Assembly: GCA_037042185.1 (NCBI GenBank)
Contig: JAXQJY010000031.1
Span: 1,054,001-1,118,000, forward strand
Length of the DNA stretch: 64,000 nucleotides
DNA from: Sordariomycetes sp. S80-01Y
Taxonomy: Eukaryota; Ascomycota; Sordariomycetes
Direction: 5' to 3'
Below are positions 45,761 to 56,346 of this stretch, one piece after another; position 1 is the stretch's first letter, and every line of letters starts with the position of its first letter. The notes beneath the pieces are model-generated. The model ran no database searches and had not been told where the DNA came from. It worked only from the letters and a program-made list of their open reading frames with translations. A program made the position numbers and the translations under genes.

Positions 45761-48327
45761 ATGGACAGATCTAACCATGTCACCGACGGGAGCAGACGTA
45801 CTCGTCCATGCGATACCTGCCGAAAGCGCAAGCGTCGGTGCGTGATAGAAGCCGGCCAGCTCTCATGCCAACTGTGTCGAGCCGGTGCAGGCAACTGTAC
45901 TTTCACAGAGCAGGCGGCTGATCGAGGGTCCCTCAAGCGTCGGGCATCCGATCAGCTTAGGGAGCTGCCAGCTAGGCAACGCGTCCAGTACGTTGCGAAA
46001 CCCATGGCTTACTCAAGCCCTTGTCGCATATGCTCAATGTCATCTAAGTCTCATTCCCCAGGAACAATGAAATGTCGGCCGACAGCGACTCCAATTTTTA
46101 CGATGATGCGGCTGGGGTGATTGAAGACTATGACTCCCTGCCTATGCCGTCGCTCCTGAAGACCAACCTTGGACTGCAGCAGCATCGATACATAAGATAC
46201 ATCGGTCCTTCTGACGATCTTGATCCAGACCTGCTGGCCCTTAGACCTGTCGACAACAAGCAAGAGATTCAGTTCTCGAACGGGACCAATTGTCGCCGCG
46301 TCTCCCGCCACACGCATTTCGCACTGGTGCCGTACAGCCGTACGCGGGTCCGCGCGCAAGAGATGCAGGAGCTGGATGCCATCGAGAAGATTGTGGCTCC
46401 TCACGGAAAGAGCCTAGTGAACCTCTACTTTCGAATGGTGCATCCTTGCTTTCCTATACTCGACAAGAAGTCAGTTTCTCTGTGCCCGGCACGCCATGGC
46501 TGACCCAGTCATACCGCCATTACTCAGGCTAACCTCTTATGTGTGTCTCCAGAACATTCATGGAAAAATACGCACGCACTCATCGCGAATTCTCCTCGCC
46601 GTGCCTCGCTGGAGTCTACATGCTCGCCGCTAAATGGTGGCATCATGATCGGGAGCTCTCTGCTCAGAAAAAGCCGGACATCGACGTTCTGGAGCGCATC
46701 GCTCGCACATCTCTCCAAAGCGTCATAGACAGACCCAAACTTTCCACCCTTCAAGGTGGCCTTTTGCTACTGCAACATGGATGGTCTGATGAGGGGGCTT
46801 GGGCGTTGAGCGCGCAGATGGTTGCTGTCGCGCAAGATCTCGGAATAGATTCTGACTGTGCTGGTTGGACCATTCCAACCTGGGAAAGCGGCTTAAGAAG
46901 ACGCCTAGGCTGGGCTATCTATATGATGGATAAGTGGTAAGCAGATTTGCCATAGTACCGCCAGACGCGAAGCTTACAGCTGTGCAAAGGATGGCGCTTT
47001 GCCGTGGTCGACCCTCGCACATCATCGACGACGATTGGACACCTGGGGCTCTGTCTGCGGAGGACTTGGCGGACACTGAAGACAGAGAAGAAGCCGACGA
47101 CACCATTGAAGGCAGCGTAGATGCCGTTGCGGGGGGGAAAGCCTTCGAATCGATGGTCTCCTTAACCCACATTGTCAGCCAAATACTGCAAAAGTTCTAG
47201 TAAGTGACCTCTCTCCGAACCACGTGAGCCTATCTAACAAGAACTGCATTAGCTCACGGAAAGCTTTGGCGGACAAATCGTCTAATATCAGGACCGTGCT
47301 GGAGCAGATCAAACCCATTCAAGTCAGACTAAGAGAATGGCACCGGGACTTGCCTGCCTCCCTTCAATTGGACGCATCCGCGAGCCGAAGGCTATCCCCT
47401 AACGCGTCCTTACACCTGGCATACTTCGCGTCCGAGGTCACGCTCCATCGTGTCATCCTGCGGTCGCTTCTCCGCCACCCGTGCGACCCATACATCGTCC
47501 AGATCTGCCGGGGCGCCGCCAAAGAACGGGTCACATCCGCGGTCGATCTTGTCGCAAGACTGAAGGGCCAGCACTTACAAGCATTCTGGTATTCCCGTAT
47601 GTCTGAGCCCGCATTATTTATACCTGCGTGAACTGTCCGCTTACCCTTATCCGACTCTTCAGCCAGCGGGTACTGTCTCGTCACGATCGGTACCTTCACG
47701 GCACTGATGTTCATTACGTCGCAGTCCACTAAGGAGGCCGAGACTTACAAGAGGACTCTGAGTAATTACCGATGGTTGCTCCGAGTCAGCAGCCGTGCTA
47801 CAGAGTACATGGATTTTGCTGTGCAAAGACTTGATCTATCACTGTCTCACATTCATGAGCTGACGGCAGAAGACATTGTTGGACAATCCACACCAGTGGC
47901 GACAGGGATGTCAAGAGCCAGCAGTGATTCACCATCTCCAAGGTCTCAAGTTGCCACCGCTACCCAAGCTGGACAAGTGAGCGCCTGCGAGGCACGTCCC
48001 GAGGAGCAGGCAATGGGACGGGCTCAAAACGCCCCGTCAGAGGGACTTGACGACTCTCTTCTTACATCGTTCTTCTACGAGGACGCTGTCCTCAACGTGA
48101 TTGATAAACAGCCACCTCTGCAGAGTTCGAGCCTTGGGCAGTATCAATTCCCGCCTTCATTGTACCCGGTGTCTCCCCCCTTTGATGTCGCTGGTGCGAC
48201 AACACGGACACTCGAGTACGATTACCAGCAATCCGAGCAGAGCGATGTTGCCTCTGGTCAAACCCCGTATGACCTTTACGAGGTTTCCGAGCCTTCTTAT
48301 GGAGGTCCAACCCAGAGAGTAGTATAA
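45761..48327 (+). CDS. Zn2Cys6 transcription factor of the ring-amide cluster, 6 exons
   Basis: Nuclear regulator of about 745 residues. Exons 45761-45987, 46062-46469, 46553-46936, 46990-47199, 47253-47596, 47663-48327; introns 53-83 nt, phases consistent. Zinc cluster: Cys17, Cys20, Cys27, Cys36, Cys39, Cys46 (CDTCRKRKRRC ... CQLC ... C), canonical spacing. The middle homology region reads LVNLYFRMVHPCFPILDKKT, LAGVYMLAAKWW, LGWAIYMMDKWMALCRGRPS and FWYSPSGYCLVTIGTF; its style recalls the Dal81/TamA-like group of nitrogen regulators, a tentative link. It is the only regulator beside the NCS1 permease, ring amidohydrolase and allophanate hydrolase, so it is the natural candidate to control them. 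Confidence 0.88.
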
Positions 48328-48640
48328 GAAGCGAAGGCGAAAGTGCTAATATGTGGGGGCTACGGTAGCTGATCAGAGCACGACCCCACCGTGCAATTTA
48401 CCTTGAGAGAGCTTCAGAGCTCGGAGGATCATGGTAGCTTGGTGGTCCTACCAGTCTATAGTGGACAGCACTACATGCAGGCTCTCATCGAATCGCTTCT
48501 CAAGGTTTGCGCATCTGCTTTGGCCTCAGGAATTTGGCGCATATTCAGTCGACCATTTGAAAGACTTGCGTCTTCTTAGCGGATTTACAAAAGGGAATTT
48601 GCGTGATTAAAGTATATGGATATCAAAGGAGGTCTAAAAT
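48328..48640. other. Convergent 3' region
   Basis: Space between the regulator and the permease 3' ends; no gene. Confidence 0.5.
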
Positions 48641-50348
48641 CTATTCTGTCAGGCCCTTCTCTACCGGAATCTCCTCGACGCCGCACACTGCACCTGTACC
48701 CGTCAACAACCACTCTTCGCCCCGATCTTCCTTCGAGCCCTTGGCCAGAGATTCCGCAGGTACTTTGAAGACAACACTCAGCCCGTAATACAAAACGCCA
48801 GCAACCACGACACCGACAAGCCAGTTCAGGGTGTATATGTTCTGAAAGCCCTCTGGGACGTCTACGCCATGGTTGACGGCATTGACAAGTCCCGGTAGGC
48901 CTGGTACGAGGGCGATGAGGAACGCCGCAGCAGCACGGAGATTCCAGCCCTTGGTGTACCAGTAGAATCCGTGGCGGATGTACAGCTGCTCGATGTTGAG
49001 GTACCTGTTGCGCAGTATCCAATAATCACATAGCATGATGCCGCACATGGGTCCGAGGAAGACGCTGTATCCGTTGAGGAAATTGAGGAAGCTGCCGCTG
49101 CTAGCCAAGATGTTCCAAGGCGTGGTGCAGATGGCCAAGACGGCGCAGATGAACTGCCCCCGACGCACGTCAACCCACTTCGGCAGCAGGGCCATAAAAT
49201 CGTTGCCAAATGCCACCGTATTGCCGGCGATGTTGGTGCAGAGTGTCGCAAAGGCAAACATCAGGCTGACGAAGAAGGCAGCTGCGCGGCTGTCAAACAT
49301 GGCGATGACATCCAGAGGGTTCCAAAGTGGTGCGTCGACATTGTAGATAACGGTGGAAGCAGACGCCAGCGTCACGCCCAGGAAGGCGGTCAGGGTGATG
49401 CACACGGGCATCATGATGACCTGCGACCACAAGGCACCGCGAGGAGACTTGGCGTAGCGGCAAAAATCGCCCATGTTGAGAGCAAAGGTTGCTTGGGGCC
49501 CGATGGCAGATGTGATGGCGCTCATGAAGGTGAAGGCAACCGTCCGGCCGCTTGTGATGTTCGTGGGTTGCGAAAAAATAGGTCCAAATCCTTTCGCCAC
49601 GACGACGCTCCAAATGAAGAGGGCCAGTCCGCCCAGTGGCATCATGATCATCTTGACGAGAAACACCCAGCGGAGTTTCGACACATTGATGTAAAAGAAT
49701 GGCAGACTGATGAGCCAGAAGAGAAAGAAGCACAGTAGGTTCACCGAGGTGATGTTGGCGCTCTCGGGCAGTCGGTTCGGTACGCGAGAATCCAAAGACG
49801 GCCATATCGCTCGGAGCATCTGATACACGCACGAGCCGCTACATCGCCCTTCTGGTCAGCGAAAGAACCACGGAAGAGGAATTCGTGTGCGCGCGAGGGA
49901 AGCATGGAACACGGGCCAGGGAGAGGACATACCCAGTGGTGAACTGTACACCACACCAGAAGATGGCCACGACGCCTCTGACGGCGACAGCGAACTTGCT
50001 CCCCTGCAGCCCCCAGCAAGCTCTATTCATGACGGGATAGTTGAGCCCCGTCTTGGCACCCACGTATCCAGTCAGCGCGCAGGGTATCATAACGAGACAC
50101 GTGCCGAGGACAATGGCACCCATGGCCATCCCAGGGCTCAGGCCGTTCGCAACGAGGGAGCCTGCCATCTGAAGGATGGGGATCTGGAAGCCCTCTGAGA
50201 TCCAGAAGCCACCGACGCTGTACCAATTCCAAGTCCTCCGGGTGACGGGGACAGGATCCATGTCGCCGTTTGAGAAGTCGTTCCCAGGAAAGCATTCTGA
50301 TGGTCTGGGTTGCAGGGTCAGTCTGCTGGCAAGCTTACGGGGAGGCAT
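48641..50348 (-). CDS. NCS1 permease (uracil/allantoin/purine type), 2 exons
   Basis: Plasma-membrane proton symporter for nucleobase-like rings, 537 residues. Exons 50348-49933 and 49838-48641 with a 94-nt intron (GTATGT...GATGTAG) joined GG+C. Signatures: TRRTWNWYSVGGFWISEGFQ, YVGAKTGLNYPVMNRACWG, IGPQATFALNMGDFCRYAKS, NIAGNTVAFGNDFMALLPKW, PMCGIMLCDYWILRNRYLN. About 12 membrane segments. The Fur-like subgroup in fungi carries uracil, allantoin, uridine or thiamine; here the neighbours argue for cyanuric acid, barbiturate or a similar ring. Start at 50348 is the first ATG in frame. The upstream 750 bp have GATA and YGGGCCG elements. Confidence 0.92.
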
Positions 50349-50540
50349 GATGGCGATGCAGTGGAAGAGGCTGTAAGCAATGAGTGCATACACAGAGAAA
50401 GATGGATGATTGTTGGCAATGACTTTTCTTTAATACATATAGACTACGTCCTCCACGCCCACTCTCGAGCACCCGCCAAGGCTAACTGCTAGAGTTCAAT
50501 AATTCCCGATACAGCACGCATGTTGCCCCATGGATTTGGC

Positions 50541-50703
50541 GATAAGTAACCGACGGTCTGGGAGGTGGCCCGCTTGTGTTGTGACCCCACGATGCTGGAA
50601 ACAGATCATTGTCAGATAAGATAGCAGGTATAGATAGACATTGGCCGCAGGCGGCCCGCTAGCTGTGACTGTCGTTCCTTGCCACGAGGCACGTTGCCTT
50701 ATC
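50541..50703. promoter_or_regulatory. GATA sites upstream of NCS1 permease
   Basis: GATAAG at 50541-50546 and 50615-50620 (the second runs into GATAG), and its complement CTTATC at 50698-50703. HGATAR is the AreA/NIT2 nitrogen-regulator site. Clustering within 165 bp upstream of a permease of the nitrogen cluster supports nitrogen-catabolite control; inference. Confidence 0.5.
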
Positions 50704-50735
50704 TATGGCGGGCCGCCGGACTTGAAAGCGGCCCA
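50652..50735. promoter_or_regulatory. Three YGGGCCG elements, NCS1 promoter
   Basis: CGGGCCG at 50709-50715 (plus), its complement at 50652-50658, and TGGGCCG as complement at 50729-50735. The first two have CGG and CCG arms around one base, the inverted-triplet layout used by Zn2Cys6 dimers. The same heptamer recurs four times in the other control region (52401-52563). Confidence 0.5.
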
Positions 50736-51103
50736 CCTCTGGACACGAGACTGTGGGTCTATCAAACCTGGCGTGCAGTTCTCCACCTGTCCGGCACCAC
50801 CGTACCACAGACCCGGGATCGACCCTTTCTTGCTGGCCCAGGATATGTTGACTTCAGTTCGCACAACATACGCGGCTTTTGCAGGCACAAGTAGGAGGAG
50901 TTTTGACTTTGCCAGCCGCTCGCATGGAACTGACAGGGGCCCTCATAGTGCTGAAAAAGCTTAGGGATTCTAGGGGGTAGTCTTGTTGCACGTTTACATA
51001 GTGATCTCTCTGGGCGGTCTAGTCACGCATCTACTAGTATCAAGGGCCCATATCATAGAAATTAAGATCGTATTCACCATGACACCTGCAGTGACTATCT
51101 ACC

Positions 51104-52257
51104 TTACCTGGACGTTCTATAGACCAAGCATAGGCTCCCTCCCCCGGATGGCCCCTGCCCCTCTGCCCCGCCGCTCACATAGATCTCTGCATCCGACACG
51201 AGACCCGCGATCAGGCCGCCCACCGCTGCCCTTGCATGCCTGGTGCTATGGATGTCACTGTCTGTATTCATCGTATGGCGGAAGCCCCTCACCCGGCCAG
51301 ACGGGTCGGCTTCGGCCTTGGCAAAGACCTGCACGACCTCACCGTCGTCCTTCCTGACCTGGTCAAGCAGATGCAGGATCGATGCTGCGTCCATGGCGTC
51401 TACCATGGGACGGGAAACAGCATGCAAACGCTGCGGCGGTTGAGATGAGGATGCAGAGGATGACAGCGGCGGCGTTGAAGCCAGCACAAGGATGTGGCAG
51501 TCGTCGAGCTCGGCACCGCTGCTGCAGCTCGCCTTCGCGCTCCACCGGTGCTCGTCTTGTCCTCCACGCATGGCTTCTGGTACCTCGCCTTCCGTCAACT
51601 CACCGAGCGCAGCGGCGATACCGACGGCGGTCGCATACCGGGACCTGGCCATGCTCTCATATGTGTCCGACGTGATAGGCACCCTGCCTTGCGCCCGAAT
51701 GACTTGCAGCTTGTCGCTCGTCAGCAGCGGACACTTGACGAGCACCAGATGAACCTGCTCCGGCGTCACGCCGATCTGACTCATAAGATGGGAGACGGTC
51801 GTGGCCACCTGGCGCGTCTGCTCTTCCGTGCCGACCTCATGAGGGGCCAGCGTCCGAGTGTGGCCGACTGATGCTGACAGGCCGGTCGTAGCTTCGCCGG
51901 CTTCCCGAAGGAACAAGGTGACGTGAGGGCTCAGCACCCCCTCCGTACCGCCCGAGAAGACGGTGACTGCGTCGGCCGGGATCTGAGGCTCCCAGACGGC
52001 AGATGCCAGAGTGCGGGAGAAGTCGTTCACGCAGCCGTTACCTGCGACCCTAGTCAGCCAAGCTTCGCTTTCTCCACCAAAGTGGTGGTTGTAGCAAGGT
52101 GTCTATAGATTGAAACCCCGGGAAGTAACCTACCTTCCGTTTTCCCTACAACTGCCAGGATCTGGGATGGATCGTATCCGGCTGCCTGGATCTTCTGCAG
52201 CGGAGAGGTGTCCCCGGGTGAAGAAATGGGAAACTTGAGTATCTGAACAGGCGCCAT
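51104..52257 (-). CDS. Ring-opening amidohydrolase (cyanuric acid hydrolase / barbiturase family), 2 exons
   Basis: Opens a six-membered cyclic amide ring by hydrolysis: cyanuric acid to carboxybiuret (AtzD/TrzD) or barbituric acid to ureidomalonate. Exons 52257-52134 and 52041-51104, intron 92 nt (GTAGGT...TCGCAG), 353 residues, close to the family's 355-380. The fold has three similar domains, each with a Ser-Lys pair; visible landmarks are Lys39 in GKTEGNGCVNDF, Ser71 in VFSGGTEG, KASCSSGAELDDCHILVLAS in domain 2, and YVSGGAEGQGPSGGG in domain 3. The family is rare and patchy; fungal members are known from Sarocladium. The adjacent allophanate hydrolase favours cyanuric acid over barbiturate. 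Divergent from 52744 over a 486-bp shared promoter. Confidence 0.9.
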
Positions 52258-52347
52258 ACTGTTCACAATACACAAAGATGACTCTTTCCTGCTTGAGAGA
52301 TGAAAAGGAGAAAAAGTCTCACTCAATTGTCTTGGACATGCAGATGT

Positions 52348-52590
52348 TTATCTATGGCATTCCTGTTGGTCCCAGAGAATGTATGTGAGGTCTTGAATAC
52401 CGGGCCGAGTGGGCCGAACCACCTTTTATCTCTATGGCTTCTGTCTTTCCCAGAAGTGTCACCAGTGTTACCTCATCATTCTATTCATCCACTTGGATAG
52501 GACAGATTCCAGGGTTTTTGGAGAAACGGGGCGGCGCTCTAGCGGGCCGCTGTCGGTGGGCCGCCTTGTAAGTTCTGCCCGCGCTTATCT
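52348..52590. promoter_or_regulatory. GATA sites in divergent promoter
   Basis: Minus-strand GATA elements at 52348-52353, 52426-52431 (AGATAA) and 52584-52590 (AGATAAG). They lie between the ring hydrolase and the allophanate hydrolase starts and fit AreA-type nitrogen control. Confidence 0.45.
52401..52563. promoter_or_regulatory. Four YGGGCCG elements in divergent promoter
   Basis: CGGGCCG at 52401-52407 and 52543-52549, TGGGCCG at 52410-52416 and 52557-52563. They form two pairs, each a C-form followed by a T-form in the same orientation, with starts 9 and 14 bp apart. Together with three copies at 50652-50735 this makes seven copies in the two control regions of the cluster. Candidate binding site of the regulator at 45761. 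Confidence 0.55.
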
Positions 52591-52743
52591 CCGAACCGCC
52601 ACGAGTATCAACAGTCAATGCTCTCGACGCCAATGATATATTACATTATGAAGGCCAGGGTCGAGCTTGCAAGGCCATCAGCCGAGCACCCTTCTGTCTC
52701 GTACCCTTGACATTTCCGACCCTTCTAACACCGGAAAGCAAAG

Positions 52744-54276
52744 ATGGCGCCCGCAGCTCTCATCGCTCCCAGCCCAGTACCGGACTTTACTCCTCAGGCC
52801 ATCAAGTCGCATCAGATCACCACAGCCGCACTAGATCTGGACTTTGGAGATGTGGCTGTCGAGAATCTCCTGAGACTGTACGCTCGCGACGCCACAACAC
52901 CTGCAGATGTTGTCCGCTCCACGTACAGGAAAATACACGAACATCCGGACAAGGCTGTATGGATCACGCTGGTGCCGGAATCCGAGGCCTTGTCAGCAGC
53001 GAAACAGGTCGAGCAACATTATCCTGATCCTGGGTCGAGGCCGCCTTTGTATGGTATCCCTTTCTCAGTCAAAGACTCGATAGATATTGCCGGTCTTCCT
53101 ACGACGCTCGCGTGCCCGAGCTACGCCTACACGGCTGCGCAGACCGCGCCAGTCGTCCAGCGCTTGCTGTCCGCCGGCGCTATATTGATTGGCAAGACCA
53201 ATCTCGACCAGTTCGCTACCGGATTGAACGGTACCCGATCGCCATATGGGATGCCGCGCTGCGTGCATGACAATGACTATGTCTCGGGGGGCAGCTCCTC
53301 CGGCTCGGTTGTCAGCGTCGCCGCGGGCCTCGTATCCTTTGCCGTGGCCACAGACACCGCTGGGAGCACGCGCGTTCCTGCGGCCTTGAACGGAATGGTC
53401 GGCTTGAAGCCAACATTGGGCACCATCTCGACTGTCGGGTTGGTCCCGGCGTGCAAAACGGCAGACTGCATAACCGTCATTGCCAAGACTGTTGAGTCAA
53501 CGCGTATGGCCTTGAGAATCATGCGAGGGTATGATGAGAGCGATGTCTACGCACGAGATGAAGCACAGCTTTCTGCCTTGGCAGCCCAACCTTCCTGGTG
53601 GGATGCGAGCAACAATGGGAGGGTACGATATGCCCTGCCGCCGCCGGATGTCGTGTCTGCCGCATTATCAGAACCATACGCGGCCCTGTTTCGCAGGTTA
53701 ACGACCAAGCTGCCGTTCATGAGCTTTATGGACCCTGAACACGGAGCTGACTTCGACTACTCACCCTTCGCCTCCGCCAACGCAATGTTGTACGGCAGCT
53801 CCATCGTCTCGCAACGGCTTGTCGCCTTCAAGTCTTACCTTGACACACAGTCCATGGAGGACATGCACCCAGTCGTCCGGGACATCTTTAGCGCAAGCGA
53901 AGGCTTCGACGCCGTGCGAGCGTACGAGGACATCTTCACCTTGGCCGAGTACAAACGCAAGGCCGCACGGCAGTTCCGCTGCTCTTCTTCTCCCTCCGGC
54001 CGCGGGATAGACGTTCTCATAGTGCCTTCCACGGCCACGCACCCCACGGTTGCCGAAATCATAGCTGACCCGATAGAGCTCAACAAGCGACTTGGCACCT
54101 TTACCCACTTTGTCAACCTGCTCGATCTCTGCGCCGTGTCCGTGCCTGTCGGCGGGACATGGACCAGCAAGAATGGGAAGAAGATGCCCTTCGGCGTTAC
54201 CCTCATATCAACGCCGGGACGTGACGAAGATCTGTTGGAACTGGGACAGAGGTTGATGAGCGAGAGGTGGAACTAA
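52744..54276 (+). CDS. Allophanate hydrolase (amidase-signature)
   Basis: Splits allophanate to ammonia and carbon dioxide, the last step of biuret, cyanuric acid and urea-amidolyase routes. Single exon, 510 residues. Amidase triad: Lys110 in GIPFSVKDSID, cis-Ser at 184-185 in SGGSSSGSVVS, nucleophile Ser208 in ATDTAGSTRVPA. Typical of allophanate hydrolases over other amidases are HPDKAVWITLVPE near residue 70, GLPTTLACPSYAYT, LDQFATGLNGTRSPYG and VPACKTADCITVIAKTV. Bacterial AtzF has about 600 residues with a C-terminal domain; this protein holds the amidase domain plus a short end (PFGVTLISTPGRDEDLL), so most of that second domain is missing. Free-standing, not fused to urea carboxylase as in yeast DUR1,2. 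Confidence 0.9.
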   Translation: MAPAALIAPSPVPDFTPQAIKSHQITTAALDLDFGDVAVENLLRLYARDATTPADVVRSTYRKIHEHPDKAVWITLVPESEALSAAKQVEQHYPDPGSRPPLYGIPFSVKDSIDIAGLPTTLACPSYAYTAAQTAPVVQRLLSAGAILIGKTNLDQFATGLNGTRSPYGMPRCVHDNDYVSGGSSSGSVVSVAAGLVSFAVATDTAGSTRVPAALNGMVGLKPTLGTISTVGLVPACKTADCITVIAKTVESTRMALRIMRGYDESDVYARDEAQLSALAAQPSWWDASNNGRVRYALPPPDVVSAALSEPYAALFRRLTTKLPFMSFMDPEHGADFDYSPFASANAMLYGSSIVSQRLVAFKSYLDTQSMEDMHPVVRDIFSASEGFDAVRAYEDIFTLAEYKRKAARQFRCSSSPSGRGIDVLIVPSTATHPTVAEIIADPIELNKRLGTFTHFVNLLDLCAVSVPVGGTWTSKNGKKMPFGVTLISTPGRDEDLLELGQRLMSERWN

Positions 54277-54847
54277 TCGACTCGAACCCTTGTTTAAAAA
54301 TTGGGACCCAAATCATCATTTAGATGATATTTGCTCCGTATATAGACTCTCCTGTACTACGACGTAAATTAAATAACAATTCTCTCCTGGCCCAGTGAGA
54401 TCATTATTTTCTCGAAGAATTTCTAAACAACATGATGATAAGATTGTAGGGAGCAACAGCTGAACCTGTTTCTTCGTCTCCATTTTGCAATGCATTACAG
54501 GCCTCTCATAGTTTATATCGTCCGCAGTGACACCGTCGATGAAGCACCTAATTCTCGGTCTGCTGCATCACACGGCGCAAAATCGGCGCTGACAGCGTTT
54601 ATAAGGCTTTCTCAGGCAAATGTAGTCGGTGTAGCCGAGGCCATGGTGAAGATGGCTGTGATTTGTTGAGGGATATGAGACAACGCGGTTGAAGACATAG
54701 ACCTGGTTGTTCAGTCTGATGGTTTGGTTTAAACTTATGATATGGCGCGGCGTTAGGTGGGCACCAAGATCTTCTCCATGACGACCAAGTAGCCGCTTCA
54801 GAGCGCCTAAGTGGAAGTACATATGTTGACTCTGTTCGTCATCTAGC
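54277..54847. other. Intergenic
   Basis: 3' region of the allophanate hydrolase and spacer to the next 5S gene. No gene recognised. Confidence 0.45.
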
Positions 54848-54966
54848 ACATACGACCATACCCAGTGGAAAATACGGGATCCCGTCCGCTCTCCCATAGT
54901 CAAGCCGCTGAGGGGCTGATTAGTAGTTGGGTCGGTGACGACCAGCGAATACCGGCTGTTGTATGT
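54848..54966 (+). rRNA. 5S rRNA
   Basis: 119-bp consensus 5S rRNA gene with paired ends and intact internal control region; oligo-T terminators follow at 54966-54978. Confidence 0.96.
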
Positions 54967-55320
54967 TTTTTTATTTTTTGGCCTGGGGTCTTTTGTGTTT
55001 TTTTTTCCTACATCTGCTCAAACATTGAAGCGGTGGAAGCTATGATGGCGATGCTGCGTACGGTCACTTGTGTTGGTGAGCATTCTGGCCGCCGAGCACT
55101 GGGCGTTTGTACTGTATTCTTCGACCACCACCTGAGCATTCGTTGAAATTGGTGATCCCTTGCGCTACGTATCCTCCGTTTCCACGCCATAGTCACAGAG
55201 ATCGAAGCATAATAATAGACGCAGATTCGCTATCCTACTCTCAGTGAATATGTTTCGGTGGGAGGTTCCAGTACGTGGTATGTCATTGACTGGGATCAAA
55301 GGACGGAGTATCGGCCGCGA
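54967..55320. other. Intergenic
   Basis: T-rich 5S terminator followed by spacer; no gene seen. Confidence 0.45.
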
Positions 55321-56346
55321 TGGACGGCAAGCAGGACGATGGGAGTCTGGTAAACCAAAGAATCCGTCAACACATTGGAGATATCGGACCGAAAGTACGC
55401 CGTATCTACGTGTCACCTTCGGGGGAGATACTTCAAACATTCAGAGACCCCAGGAACGATCTAAACTATTGTGTTCACTACCCGACTCTCAGCGAAACGA
55501 GCGTCTCGAAGCATACGAGCCATATTAGAAGAGACGATTCGGAGGAGCTTCATAGATGGATCCGATGTGGACTTGGTGTCTTTACTTGCCATGCGACCAC
55601 ATGCCAGCAAGAAGTTCTACAAGACTCAATTTGCCCCATTTGTTTCACTTCATGTTTCATAGATTACTGACAGTCTCAAGGTCGTTGTCCAAATAGTACT
55701 TCATGTGGCAGTACACGGACTAATCGTGAGAGGAGATAAATCTTGGGATGCGTCTGCCTGCACATCCCAATATTGTAGCTTTCGGCCGAGTTGTAAGTGA
55801 CGAAATCGGCGGCCGTCTAGTTGGCTTTACGGACGAATTTGTCTCGGGCGACATGCTCCAAAGGATTACTATGTCCGTGTTCAAAGCAGAATGGCTTCAG
55901 CAGCTAATACTGGTCATGGACTTTCTTAATAAAGATTGCGGCATAACACATCAAGATACTTCCTCTCGAAACCTTGTGGTAGAGGATTCAACTCATTCAA
56001 TTATTCTGTTTGACTCCAACTTCGCACCGTGTATGACAGGCCTAGATGTGAGGCGAGAGAGGGGTTCTAAGAAAATCGCAACGATGTCAAAAGTGTGATT
56101 TTTGGCTTGTCCGAAAACATCATCCGCGAAACATCTATCGAGGCTCTTTCGGACGATTCACAGCGCAGTGATCCCATTGGTCAGAATGTAGCAGGCATTC
56201 TGATGTCCATCTCGAGAGAAACGTCGATGATCATCGCGCAGTGTTGTCTCACTGGCAACATGAACGTGGATTCTGGAACCCAACTTAGAAGGCTACTCAC
56301 AGCATCGACTGAACTAAGAAGCTTGAGACTTTTGAAGAAACTCTAA
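55321..56346 (+). pseudogene. Broken fungal kinase-like gene
   Basis: Remnant of a large fungal family with a degenerate protein-kinase fold. Recognisable blocks lie in different frames: SPSGEILQTFRDPRNDLNYC and VHYPTLSE, then GSDVDLVSLL and ASKKFYKTQF one frame over, then MRLPAHPNIVAFGRVVSDEI, GRLVGFTDEFVSGDML, a catalytic-loop equivalent GITHQDTSSRNLVVEDS and SIILFDSNFAP, and after another shift near 56078 NDVKSVIFGLSENIIRETS. At least two frame changes inside conserved blocks (near 55500 and 56078) and stops between 55668 and 55748 make an intact product unlikely; some of the gaps could hide an intron. Normal members are about 300-400 residues. The family role is unknown. Confidence 0.7.
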
